From Pseudomonadota bacterium (GTDB lineage Bacteria; Pseudomonadota; Gammaproteobacteria; Burkholderiales; SG8-39): a stretch of 64,000 nt of DNA. Positions 13,845-21,602 of this stretch are shown in pieces; positions within the stretch are counted from its first letter, which is position 1, and each line of letters starts with the position of its first letter. The stretch spans positions 1-64,000 of the forward strand of contig CANGMI010000005.1 in assembly GCA_947455195.1 (NCBI GenBank), given 5' to 3'. The notes below the pieces were generated by a model, which saw nothing but the letters and a program-made list of their open reading frames with translations, had not been told where the DNA came from and made no database searches. The translations under genes were made by a program, and so were the position numbers.

Positions 13845-14684
13845 TCAGGCGCCCATCACCTTGTCGGATGAACTGTCCATCCAGAAGACTACCCGGCGCT
13901 GGATGGCATTGACGATGAGGTGCAGACCGATGCCCATCACCGAAAGCACGATCAGGATGGCAAAGACACCGGCCATGTCCATATTGAAATTCTTCTGCAG
14001 GATGAGATAGCCAAGCCCCGCCTGCGCGCCCACGAATTCACCCACGATGGCACCGATGACCGACAGCACGATGGCCACGTCGAGACCGACGAAGATGTAG
14101 GGCAGTGCCTGGGGCAGTCGGGCGAGGCGAAACACCTGCCAGCGGCTCGCCGTAAAGGCGACGAGCAGTTCGATCTGGTCTTGTGGTGCTGCCCGCAGCC
14201 CGACGATGGTGTTGGCGAGCAGCGGAAAGAACGCGATGGTGGCTGTGATCACGATCTTGGAACTCATCCCGTAGCCGAACCAGATCACGATGATGGGTGC
14301 GATAGCGACCTTGGGCAGGGTCTGGAAGGCCACGATGTAGGGGTACACCGTGCGCTCCATCAGGCGCGACTGACCGATGAGGATGCCCAGCATCAGGCCA
14401 CCAGCGGCCCCCAGCACGAAGCCACCGAGCGTTTCCAGAAAGGTGACTGCGAAGTGATGCGGAAAGTCGGTCGACAGGCCGAGCCAGAGGGCTGCACCGA
14501 CCGCCGAGGGCGAGGGCAGCACGATCTTGGGGATATCGAACAGGCGAACTGCAAGCTCCCAGCCCCCGACGACGACGACGAAGAGCAGGATCGCGAGGCC
14601 GATCTCGGGCTGGCGCAGGCAGGCCTGCCACAGCCCGCCCGATGGGGTGCCGGTTTCGAGGAGTTCATCGTCCTGGTCGGTCAT
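13845..14684 (-). CDS. ABC transporter permease, NitT/TauT (SsuC/TauC) family
   Basis: This 279-residue inner-membrane protein has about six hydrophobic helices. It contains the BPD_transp_1 EAA-type loop in the region GLRAAPQDQIELLVAFTAS, which contacts the ATPase. The first helix begins near residue 30 (IGLAILLFVVVVGGWELAV). It is the membrane component of the importer encoded with the ATPase and binding protein upstream in the same unit. The oxygenase gene follows 63 bases later. The substrate cannot be read from the permease alone. Confidence 0.9.
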   Translation of the reverse strand: MTDQDDELLETGTPSGGLWQACLRQPEIGLAILLFVVVVGGWELAVRLFDIPKIVLPSPSAVGAALWLGLSTDFPHHFAVTFLETLGGFVLGAAGGLMLGILIGQSRLMERTVYPYIVAFQTLPKVAIAPIIVIWFGYGMSSKIVITATIAFFPLLANTIVGLRAAPQDQIELLVAFTASRWQVFRLARLPQALPYIFVGLDVAIVLSVIGAIVGEFVGAQAGLGYLILQKNFNMDMAGVFAILIVLSVMGIGLHLIVNAIQRRVVFWMDSSSDKVMGA

Positions 14685-14789
14685 GGCGTGGTGTGTGCCC
14701 GGAGAGCCGGCAGCCGGCCGGTGGCGGAAGTAAGGGACTGTCGCGGTTCGTCGACCGGCAGAGGACTCGACCCGAACCGGCGACCGATC

Positions 14790-15569
14790 TCAGGCATCGA
14801 GGCTTCCCAGCGATTGGAAGTGAGCCCGGATGGCGCTGACATGGTGGCCGAACGCCGGCGAGTTGATGATGTCAAGGGTGCGTGGCCGGGGGAGATCGAC
14901 CTCGAGAATCTCGCTGATTCGTCCGGGCCGTGGCGACATCACGATGACGCGATCGGCCAGAAATACGGCCTCGGGGATGCTGTGGGTCACCAGCAGCACG
15001 GTCTTGCGACTCTCGGTCCAGATGCGCAGCAATTCGAGATTCATCATTTCGCGGGTCATGGCGTCGAGCGCACCGAAGGGCTCATCCATGAGAAGCAGCG
15101 AAGGGTCGTGAACCAGAGCACGCGTGATGCCGACACGCTGCTGCATGCCACCCGAGAGCTCGTTGGGGTACTTGTCGGCGAATCCATCGAGCCCGACCAG
15201 GTCGAGGTAACGCAGGGCCTCTGCCCGGAATCGGGTGCGATCCCGCCTCTGGATCTCGATGGGCACCATCACGTTCTCGAGCACCGTACGCCAGGGCAGC
15301 AGTACCGGGGCCTGAAAGACCACCCCCACCTCGCGGCTCGGTCCTTCCAGTTGCTGGTTGCGCATCTGCACGATGCCGGCGCTGCGTCGCAGCGTGCCGG
15401 CAAGGATCTTGAGCAGCGTGCTCTTGCCGCATCCGCTGGGTCCGACCACCGTCACGAATTCGCCTTCGCGCACCGAGAAGTCAACATTCGACAGCGCATG
15501 GATACGCGTGCCCTCACGTGTGCGGTAGGTCTTCTCGAGGCCCTTGACCGTGATGAGGTCGTCGCTCAT
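14790..15569 (-). CDS. ABC transporter ATP-binding protein, NitT/TauT (SsuB/TauB) family
   Basis: This 259-residue nucleotide-binding subunit has Walker A GPSGCGKST (residues ~43-51), the Q-loop in VVFQAP, signature LSGGMQQR, Walker B LLLMDEPFG, D-loop ALDA and H-loop THS. The SIPEAVFLADRV stretch after the H-loop is typical of the nitrate/sulfonate/taurine subfamily. It lies between the binding-protein and permease genes (gaps 78 and 105 bases) and powers the same importer. Confidence 0.92.
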   Translation of the reverse strand: MSDDLITVKGLEKTYRTREGTRIHALSNVDFSVREGEFVTVVGPSGCGKSTLLKILAGTLRRSAGIVQMRNQQLEGPSREVGVVFQAPVLLPWRTVLENVMVPIEIQRRDRTRFRAEALRYLDLVGLDGFADKYPNELSGGMQQRVGITRALVHDPSLLLMDEPFGALDAMTREMMNLELLRIWTESRKTVLLVTHSIPEAVFLADRVIVMSPRPGRISEILEVDLPRPRTLDIINSPAFGHHVSAIRAHFQSLGSLDA

Positions 15570-15647
15570 GGTAGATGTCGTTCTGCTGGTGTGGGCGAGG
15601 GCATGCGTGTCAGCGCAAGGGCTGCCAGTGGGTGGTTCGGCGACCGC

Positions 15648-16772
15648 TCAGCGTACCGGACAGTTGGCCGCCTGTGCGCGAACCGCCGCTGCATCGAAGC
15701 GGTTGATCTTTTCGTGGAACTCTGGAATGTTGATGAGGTAGCTCTGGGCCGGCAGGGTCTTGTCGATCAGTTTTGCTTCGACCATGAAGGTCTGGATGCG
15801 TCCGAAGGCTTCAGCCGTGGCGTTGCCGATGAGCTTGCCGCCGTTCAGTTGAAACGCATCGGTCATCGAGTCGAGTTGCGCCTTCTGATTGTTCATGTCG
15901 AATCGGACGGCCGTTGCTTCATCAACGCCCGAGGGCTTGGTGGCCGGCGAATTGGCCCAGTGAATGCGTCGAGCGCAATCCGGGTTGGCCCAGGCAAACA
16001 CGGTGGCCTTCGCTGCGCCGCGGGCGATCGACTCGACGAGGGCGGGGTCGGTGTCTATCGTCTTCTGGAGGGTCGACATCGTGAAGTCGGGGAATTTTCG
16101 CCAGTCGGCACCACGCAAGTGGCGCAGTTTCAGGCCGGCATTCTCGAAGGTCGCGGCGGCTGACGCCCAGAAGAGCAGGGCCTGCACCTTGTTTGTGCGC
16201 AATGCTTCGACCGGGGGCGCACCCAGTCCGACCGCAACCAGGTTGATGTCGCGCTCAGGGTCCATGCCGTTCTGGCGCAGATAGGACTTCATGAAGGCGA
16301 TGCCGCCCGTGGCGAGGCTGAATACGCCCACGGTCTTGCCCTTGAGGTCGTGCACGTCCTTGATCGGTCCATCCTCGAGTACCGAGAGTGACCAGTCGAT
16401 GACGCCGTTGCTCATGACCACCCGTGCCGGGATGCCGTTCACGACATTGGCCTGGATCACGACGCTTGAATTCACCTGGGCAAAGTCGACGTTGCCGGCC
16501 ACCATCTGCTGCATCGCCTGCAACGAGGCGCCTGCAGGCAGGATCTCGACGTCATACCCGTCAGCCTTCCAGTACTCGAGGGCAATCGGCAGGGTCAGCC
16601 ACGGGTAGCCTACATTGACCACGGTCGTGCCGACCGCAATGCGCACCTTGCGCAGCGGCTTGGACTGCGCCTCGGCGGTCGACACCGCGAAACTCTGGAG
16701 CACGGTGGCTGCCAGGGCAGCCAGCAGCGGAAGGGCGACGCGGGCGCGACGCACGACAGACGGGACGATCAT
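15648..16772 (-). CDS. ABC transporter substrate-binding protein (NMT1/THI5-like, NitT/TauT family)
   Basis: This 374-residue protein starts with a cleavable signal peptide (basic RRAR, hydrophobic core, AEAQ near residue 35). An NMT1-like binding domain follows, with AVGTTVVNVGYPWLTLPIA and GKTVGVFSLATGG motifs. It should act in the periplasm and feed the permease/ATPase pair. NMT1/THI5-like proteins bind pyrimidine-type, sulfonate or aromatic ligands, so the ligand is open. The gene heads the minus-strand unit, divergent from adenine deaminase across about 180 bases that should hold both promoters. Confidence 0.9.
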   Translation of the reverse strand: MIVPSVVRRARVALPLLAALAATVLQSFAVSTAEAQSKPLRKVRIAVGTTVVNVGYPWLTLPIALEYWKADGYDVEILPAGASLQAMQQMVAGNVDFAQVNSSVVIQANVVNGIPARVVMSNGVIDWSLSVLEDGPIKDVHDLKGKTVGVFSLATGGIAFMKSYLRQNGMDPERDINLVAVGLGAPPVEALRTNKVQALLFWASAAATFENAGLKLRHLRGADWRKFPDFTMSTLQKTIDTDPALVESIARGAAKATVFAWANPDCARRIHWANSPATKPSGVDEATAVRFDMNNQKAQLDSMTDAFQLNGGKLIGNATAEAFGRIQTFMVEAKLIDKTLPAQSYLINIPEFHEKINRFDAAAVRAQAANCPVR

Positions 16773-16952
16773 GGGGGAACTCCACGGTTTCAGGGAACGG
16801 AGCGGCAGCGAGACGGCCTTTGCGCGTGTGCGGTCGCCAGCGTGCCGGCTCGCTCATCGGGACTGGCTCCCGATGGTAAGCTAGTTTCGCGCCAGTCGAG
16901 GTGAATGCCTGCCCCTGCGCTTTCCTCACGCTGACCTGTTGCGAGATTGCCG

Positions 16953-17978
16953 ATGCCAACCATTGAACGGGCCCTGATCGAAACTCTGCCCAAGGCCGAA
17001 CTTCACATGCATCTGGAGGGTTCTCTCGAAGCCGATCTGCTGTTTGGCCTGGCCGGGCGCAATGGGGTGTCATTGCGCTGGTCGAGCGAGGCGGCGTTGC
17101 GCGAGGCCTACCGCTTCTCGAGCCTGCAGGATTTTCTCGACGTCTACTATGCGGGCCTTGCGGTGCTGCTCACCGAGCAGGACTTCTTCGACATGACGTG
17201 GGCGTATCTGGAGCGGGTCCATGCCGACCGCGTCCTGCACGCCGAGGTCTTCGTGAGTCCGCAGGCACACACCCGGCGTGGCGTTGCCTTCGAGGCGATG
17301 TTCGAGGGCATTGCTGCGGCGCTCGCGCAGGCGCACGACCGATTCGGCATGACCGGTGGCGTGTTGCTGGGCTTGCAGCGGCAGTGGTCCGAGGAGGATG
17401 CCTTTGCCATGATCGAGCAGGCGCGTCCGGTGGCCGATCGGGTGCTGGGCCTGGGGCTGGGCGGCCCCGAGTTGCCGCATCCTCCCGCCAAGTTCGTGCG
17501 CGCCTTCGAGCGCGCGCGTGATCTGGGCTGGAAGACCTGCGCACATGCCGGAGAGGAGGGGCCTGCTTCCTATGTGGCCGATGTCGTCGACCTGCTCCGG
17601 GTCGATCGGGTCGATCATGGGGTGCGCTGCGAGGATGATCCGGCCCTGGTGGAGCGCCTGGCCGATCTCCAGGTGCCGTTGACGGTGTGCCCGCTCTCCA
17701 ACGTGGAGCTCAAGGTCTTCCCCTCGATGCGGGAACACAATCTTGCGCGTCTGTTGCGGGCTGGGGTCAAGGTGACGATCAATTCCGATGATCCGTCGTA
17801 CTTCGGTGGCTACATGAACGCGAACTTCGAGGCCTCGGCGACGGCGCTCGATCTCAGTCGGTCTGACGTGGTGCAACTGGCCCGCAATGGCTTCGAAGCG
17901 GCGTTTCTGCCGGAGGCCGAGCGAGTACGCCATCTGGCGCAACTCGATGCCTGGGTGGCTGCCTCAGCCGCCCCCTGA
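16953..17978 (+). CDS. Adenine deaminase (adenosine deaminase superfamily)
   Basis: This 341-residue metal-dependent deaminase has the HxH zinc site in LHMHLEGSLE (His18, His20), CAHAGEE, VDHGVRCEDD and NSDDPSYFGGY. The DDPxYFGGY form is typical of adenine rather than adenosine deaminases, so adenine to hypoxanthine plus ammonia is the likely reaction. The ATG at 16953 was chosen; a TTG two codons upstream is possible. It is divergent from the ABC/oxygenase unit. Its 3' end overlaps the convergent DUF1840 gene by 15 bases. Confidence 0.87.
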   Translation: MPTIERALIETLPKAELHMHLEGSLEADLLFGLAGRNGVSLRWSSEAALREAYRFSSLQDFLDVYYAGLAVLLTEQDFFDMTWAYLERVHADRVLHAEVFVSPQAHTRRGVAFEAMFEGIAAALAQAHDRFGMTGGVLLGLQRQWSEEDAFAMIEQARPVADRVLGLGLGGPELPHPPAKFVRAFERARDLGWKTCAHAGEEGPASYVADVVDLLRVDRVDHGVRCEDDPALVERLADLQVPLTVCPLSNVELKVFPSMREHNLARLLRAGVKVTINSDDPSYFGGYMNANFEASATALDLSRSDVVQLARNGFEAAFLPEAERVRHLAQLDAWVAASAAP

Positions 17979-18275
17979 CCAGACGATATCGTTGCTGCCA
18001 CGGGCTGCGCGTTCGAAGAGATCGAGGAGCGGACGGCCCCGTGTCGCCAGGCTGACGCGAGGTTCGTCGGGTTCCGCGCCCGGGCTTCGTGCCTGAACCT
18101 GTGCGGGCGCTTCGGTCAGCGCAGCCCGCAATCGGGCCAGTGCAGCCGGTACATCACTGGCAGCGAGTGCGCCGGGCACCTCACCCGACTGGCCCATCAG
18201 TTGAAGAAGCGCGATGGCATGCTCGCCAAACAGGGTCAGCGTCGGTGCGCGCGGAGTTCTGAAGGTGACGAGCAT
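17964..18275 (-). CDS. DUF1840 domain-containing protein
   Basis: This 103-residue soluble protein matches the DUF1840 pattern: an opening MLVTFRTPRAPTLTLFGEHA, a middle ALARLRAALTEAP segment, and a closing VSLATRGRPLLDLFERA with a final IVW motif. No function is known for the family, which is common in betaproteobacteria. There is no signal peptide or membrane segment. It is transcribed convergently with adenine deaminase and lies 14 bases downstream of the DUF3047 gene, probably in one transcript with it. Confidence 0.8.
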   Translation of the reverse strand: MLVTFRTPRAPTLTLFGEHAIALLQLMGQSGEVPGALAASDVPAALARLRAALTEAPAQVQARSPGAEPDEPRVSLATRGRPLLDLFERAARGSNDIVWSGGG

Positions 18276-18289
18276 GGGGTGGGGGAGAT

Positions 18290-19087
18290 TCAGCGCGAAA
18301 GGGCAGCAAGGCTCACGTCGCCATAATAGGCGTGGGCAGTTTCGCGTGTGTTGTCCGTATCGGTCATCAGGCCGATCCAGGCCACCCGGCCCGGTGCTTC
18401 ACCAAATGCGCGCCGGTAGTCCTCGACCAGATTGCGACTGAAATTGCGCCATTCGCCGAGTCCCTCGGACCCTGATTCGGCCACGATCATCTTGATGCGG
18501 TCGGTGTGCGTGCTGGTGATGATCGAGCCGGGCGCTGCCTGATTGCCGCGGATGTACATCAGTGTCGCGTAGGGCATCGGCGTGCCGGTGAGCATCTGGA
18601 ATTGCCGGGCATTCATGCGTTCAAGAGCCGGCAGGCGGGACGAATCGCCCTCGAAGGCGATCACGATTCGTGCCGGGGAGTCTTCGCGCTGTCGCTGGGT
18701 ATTGTCGGCACTCTCGATGAGGGCCGGTACGTTCCAGCTCCAGCGCAGGATCGGAAACGAGCCCGCCTGGAATCCTGCGGCATGCACGAGCATCGATGCC
18801 GACGCATCAGCGCTCGCGCGCACGCAGGTGCGTCCCGCCAGGTTCACGAGCTGGTAGTCCGTCGGCTTCTTGAAGGCGCCAAAATCGACCCGTTTCCAGT
18901 GCTCGGGAATGCCCACATCCGGGGGGTGCAGCGAGAACGCAGTTACCGCATGCCCGCTGGCAGCGCGCGACAGGGTTCCCCGCGACGCGCCCGGATCGTT
19001 GCTGGCGCAGCCGCCCAGCAGGGCACCAGCGGCGAGCGCGATGGCCACGACGGCTGTCCGGCCTGGTGACAGATCAGGAAGTTTCAT
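18290..19087 (-). CDS. DUF3047 domain-containing lipoprotein
   Basis: This 265-residue protein has a lipoprotein signal (hydrophobic core then LLGGCASN, lipobox Cys near residue 27), so it is expected to be lipid-anchored. The remainder fits DUF3047: HWKRVDF, LRWSWNVP, a PARIVIAFEGD strand, TLMYIRGN and a C-terminal WIGLMTDTDNT...YYGDVSL. Function is unknown; a beta-sandwich with possible carbohydrate- or envelope-related role is only a guess. The gene is divergent from the MFS transporter unit. Confidence 0.8.
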   Translation of the reverse strand: MKLPDLSPGRTAVVAIALAAGALLGGCASNDPGASRGTLSRAASGHAVTAFSLHPPDVGIPEHWKRVDFGAFKKPTDYQLVNLAGRTCVRASADASASMLVHAAGFQAGSFPILRWSWNVPALIESADNTQRQREDSPARIVIAFEGDSSRLPALERMNARQFQMLTGTPMPYATLMYIRGNQAAPGSIITSTHTDRIKMIVAESGSEGLGEWRNFSRNLVEDYRRAFGEAPGRVAWIGLMTDTDNTRETAHAYYGDVSLAALSR

Positions 19088-19154
19088 GCCGCACCCTTCG
19101 TGAAAACCGCTGGTATTCGGGGGCCCATGGTCGGGCCGATCGACCTCATGACTC

Positions 19155-19160
19155 TATAAT
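19155..19160 (+). promoter_or_regulatory. Consensus -10 box (TATAAT) upstream of the MFS unit
   Basis: A perfect TATAAT lies in the roughly 200-base gap between the divergent DUF3047 and MFS genes. No good -35 is visible 16-18 bases upstream. It would give a leader of about 120 bases before the chosen TTG start. It is a candidate promoter only. Confidence 0.4.
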
Positions 19161-19289
19161 GCAGGCAACTGAAGGGTCGACGAGCATCTGCCATCACGTG
19201 CCGTCGCTGGCATCTGTCGCGCGCAATACGCAGATCTTCCCTGTTTCAACGCAGCAGATGCCATCCGGGTGGACAAGGAGCAACAAATC

Positions 19290-20486
19290 TTGATTGATGC
19301 GCGGTCCGAGACACGCCGAAACGTCGGTTTGCTGAGCGTGTGTCAGGCGCTGCTGTTCACCAACAACTCCACCTCGATCGCGGTCAACGCACTGGCTGGC
19401 GTGGTCCTCGCGCCGGAGCCCGCCATGGCGACCGTGCCGGTGACCAGTTGGGTGATTGGGGCCGCCATCACCACGTTGCCGGCCTCGATGCTGATGCGGC
19501 GCGTCGGGCGCCGGGCCGGATTCATGACCGGCGCATCGATCGGCATGGTGGGTGCGTTCGTGGCTGCCATGGCGCTTTTCATGCAACAGTTCTGGCTGCT
19601 GTGCCTCGGCACGCTCATCCTCGGTGCCTACAACGCATTCGGGCAGTATTACCGCTTCGCGGCAGCCGATGTGTCGCCGCCCGACTTCAAGGCGCAGGCC
19701 ATTTCGTATGTGCTTGCGGGGGGCATCGTTGGCGGCATTGTCGGCCCCGCGGTGAGTCGCCAGACGGTCGATCTGTTCGATGTCCGCTATGCGGGTGCCT
19801 ACCTGTCACTGATCGTCTTCATGATGATGGCGCTCGCGGTCATGTCGAGGCTGCGCATACCCGCACTGAGCGCCGCCGAGGCGAGTGCCGAGCAGCGTCC
19901 GCTCGCCGTCATCCTGCGCCAGCCGGTCGCCATCGTGGCCATCCTGAGCGGCGCGCTCGGGTACGGCGTGATGAACTTCATGATGGTATCGACCCCGCTC
20001 GAGATGACCGCCGTATGCGGGTTCGCTTACGGTGATGCGGCGACGGTCATTTCCGCCCATGTGGTGGGCATGTTCGGTCCGTCGTTCTTCACCGGCCACC
20101 TCATCAAGCGGTTCGGGGTCATCAACATCATGATCACCGGCGTCGTGGTGAACGTGATCTGCCTCGGGGTCAGTCTGTCGGGTCTCACGTTCGCGCACTT
20201 CTTCGTTTCGATGATGCTGCTTGGCGTGGGCTGGAATTTCCTCTTCATCGGCGCAACGACCCTGCTCACGTCGGCCTACCGTCCTTCGGAGCGCGCCAAG
20301 GTGCAAGGGGCCAACGACCTGTGCATCTTCATGACGACGATGACAAGTTCGCTTGCGTCGGGCTACCAGTTGCAGTCGAGCGGATGGGTGACCATCAACT
20401 TCATCGGGCTCGCTGCCGTGGCCACCTGTGCACTGGCGATTGGCTGGTACGTGAGGCACACGCGCTCGAATGCGCTGACTGCCTGA
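19290..20486 (+). CDS. MFS transporter
   Basis: This ~398-residue polytopic inner-membrane protein has about 12 hydrophobic helices, a cytoplasmic-loop motif MRRVGRRAGFMTGA between TM2 and TM3 (MFS motif A position) and a long central loop near residue 200. The TTG at 19290 was chosen because AAGGAG (19275-19280) sits 9 bases upstream; an in-frame GTG at 19269 has no such site. The substrate is unknown. It is the first gene of a four-gene plus-strand unit with a hydrolase-like protein, a Mo enzyme and a spermidine-synthase-like protein. Confidence 0.88.
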   Translation: MIDARSETRRNVGLLSVCQALLFTNNSTSIAVNALAGVVLAPEPAMATVPVTSWVIGAAITTLPASMLMRRVGRRAGFMTGASIGMVGAFVAAMALFMQQFWLLCLGTLILGAYNAFGQYYRFAAADVSPPDFKAQAISYVLAGGIVGGIVGPAVSRQTVDLFDVRYAGAYLSLIVFMMMALAVMSRLRIPALSAAEASAEQRPLAVILRQPVAIVAILSGALGYGVMNFMMVSTPLEMTAVCGFAYGDAATVISAHVVGMFGPSFFTGHLIKRFGVINIMITGVVVNVICLGVSLSGLTFAHFFVSMMLLGVGWNFLFIGATTLLTSAYRPSERAKVQGANDLCIFMTTMTSSLASGYQLQSSGWVTINFIGLAAVATCALAIGWYVRHTRSNALTA

Positions 20487-20503
20487 GTCTTGAGGCGCCT
20501 GGC

Positions 20504-21550
20504 ATGCCCATTGACCGACAGATCGAACAGGTCTTCGTCAAGGCACGCACGGGCGCTCCTCACGGTTCTGCTGAAGGGCTGATCGATGCCGCCGGGCCTG
20601 CTGCCGCGTGCAGCGTCGGCCCCGATGTCGCCGCCGTCATCGACCATTCGATCGACACCCTGCGCCGCGCCCTCCGGGCGCGTTGCTACCACCCGCCTGT
20701 CGGCATCCCGGGCACTGCTGCCATGGACGGGTCATCGGTACGGCCGGCGATCCTGTATCTGCCGGGCGATGGCGCACCCCGGCAGGCTGCCGATGGTCAG
20801 GATGCCCTGTGCCGCAGGCTCGCCAAGGCCTGCCGGGCGCTGGTCATCGTCCTCGACCGCCAAGGCAGCCGTGGCGGCCCGGGCGCGGAGGCACGTGTTG
20901 CAACCGTTCCTGCCAACACCTCGAACGCACAGGAGCGCCTTGCCGATGCGCTGGCGACGGTTCGCTGGCTTCGTGCCCATGCGGTTGATCTGGCGATCGA
21001 TCCGCAGCGACTTGCGATTGCAGGTGAGGGCACCGGCGCCTATCTGGCGGTGCGTACGCTCATCGATCTGCGCGAGGCGGGCGATCCGCCACTCGCGATG
21101 CACGTACTCATCTCTCCGGTCCTCGATCTGGTGGATCTCGACGGGGGCGAGGCGCCTGGCTGGCTGGCTGAATCGGCTGCCGGTGAGGCGATCGACCGCC
21201 ACCTGGCGGCGGTGGTTCAGCAGTTGCGTACCTGGCGCGACACCGCGTTCGCTGGTGCAGGGCCTCTTGATGGTCCGATGCTCTCGCCCATGCGGGCAAC
21301 ATCGCTGGCAGGGTTGCCGCCCGCCTTCGTGTTGAGTGCAGGTGCCGATCCGCTACGAGGGCAGGCGCAGCGCTGGGTCGATCGGCTTCACGCTGCCGGC
21401 ATCGACTCTGCCCATGAATGCTTCGAAGGCATGGTGCATGGTTTCGTCTTCATGGGCCCCGAGGTGGCGGGTGCCGGTCATGCTGTCGCACGCATGGCCC
21501 AGCATCTGCGCCCGGTCTTGCGTTCCGTCCTGCGGCACCGGTTCACGTAA
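20504..21550 (+). CDS. HSL-type alpha/beta hydrolase fold protein lacking the catalytic serine (probable pseudoenzyme)
   Basis: This 348-residue protein has the fold of bacterial hormone-sensitive-lipase esterases. Asp282 (SAGADPLRGQ) and His312 (GMVHGF) of the triad are conserved, as is the cap-like N-terminal region. The nucleophile elbow, normally G-D-S-A-G, reads G-E-G-T-G (174-178) with Gly176 replacing Ser; codon GGC at 21029-21031 is one transition from AGC. The oxyanion HGGG motif is also lost (LPGDGA, 86-91). Both losses point to a non-hydrolytic or substrate-binding role. The start is 17 bases after the MFS stop. Confidence 0.8.
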   Translation: MPIDRQIEQVFVKARTGAPHGSAEGLIDAAGPAAACSVGPDVAAVIDHSIDTLRRALRARCYHPPVGIPGTAAMDGSSVRPAILYLPGDGAPRQAADGQDALCRRLAKACRALVIVLDRQGSRGGPGAEARVATVPANTSNAQERLADALATVRWLRAHAVDLAIDPQRLAIAGEGTGAYLAVRTLIDLREAGDPPLAMHVLISPVLDLVDLDGGEAPGWLAESAAGEAIDRHLAAVVQQLRTWRDTAFAGAGPLDGPMLSPMRATSLAGLPPAFVLSAGADPLRGQAQRWVDRLHAAGIDSAHECFEGMVHGFVFMGPEVAGAGHAVARMAQHLRPVLRSVLRHRFT

Positions 21551-21602
21551 ACTGGTGCGTCAAACCTGCCCTGATCGCCCGATTTGCGAAGGAGTGCCCG
21601 CC

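Noticed and set aside
13920-16163. 747-codon plus-strand frame across the ABC permease, ATPase and binding-protein genes
   Set aside because: The translation is low-complexity charged sequence with no motif, while the opposite strand encodes three complete, recognisable proteins.
19159-19293. 44-codon upstream reading frame whose stop overlaps the MFS TTG start
   Set aside because: Its ATG overlaps the TATAAT box, so a transcript from that promoter would not include it; there is no ribosome-binding site.
21336-21602. 89-codon extension of the Mo-oxidoreductase
   Set aside because: It overlaps the end of the preceding gene in another frame; the ATG at 21603 has AAGGAG upstream and leads directly to the FeS domain.
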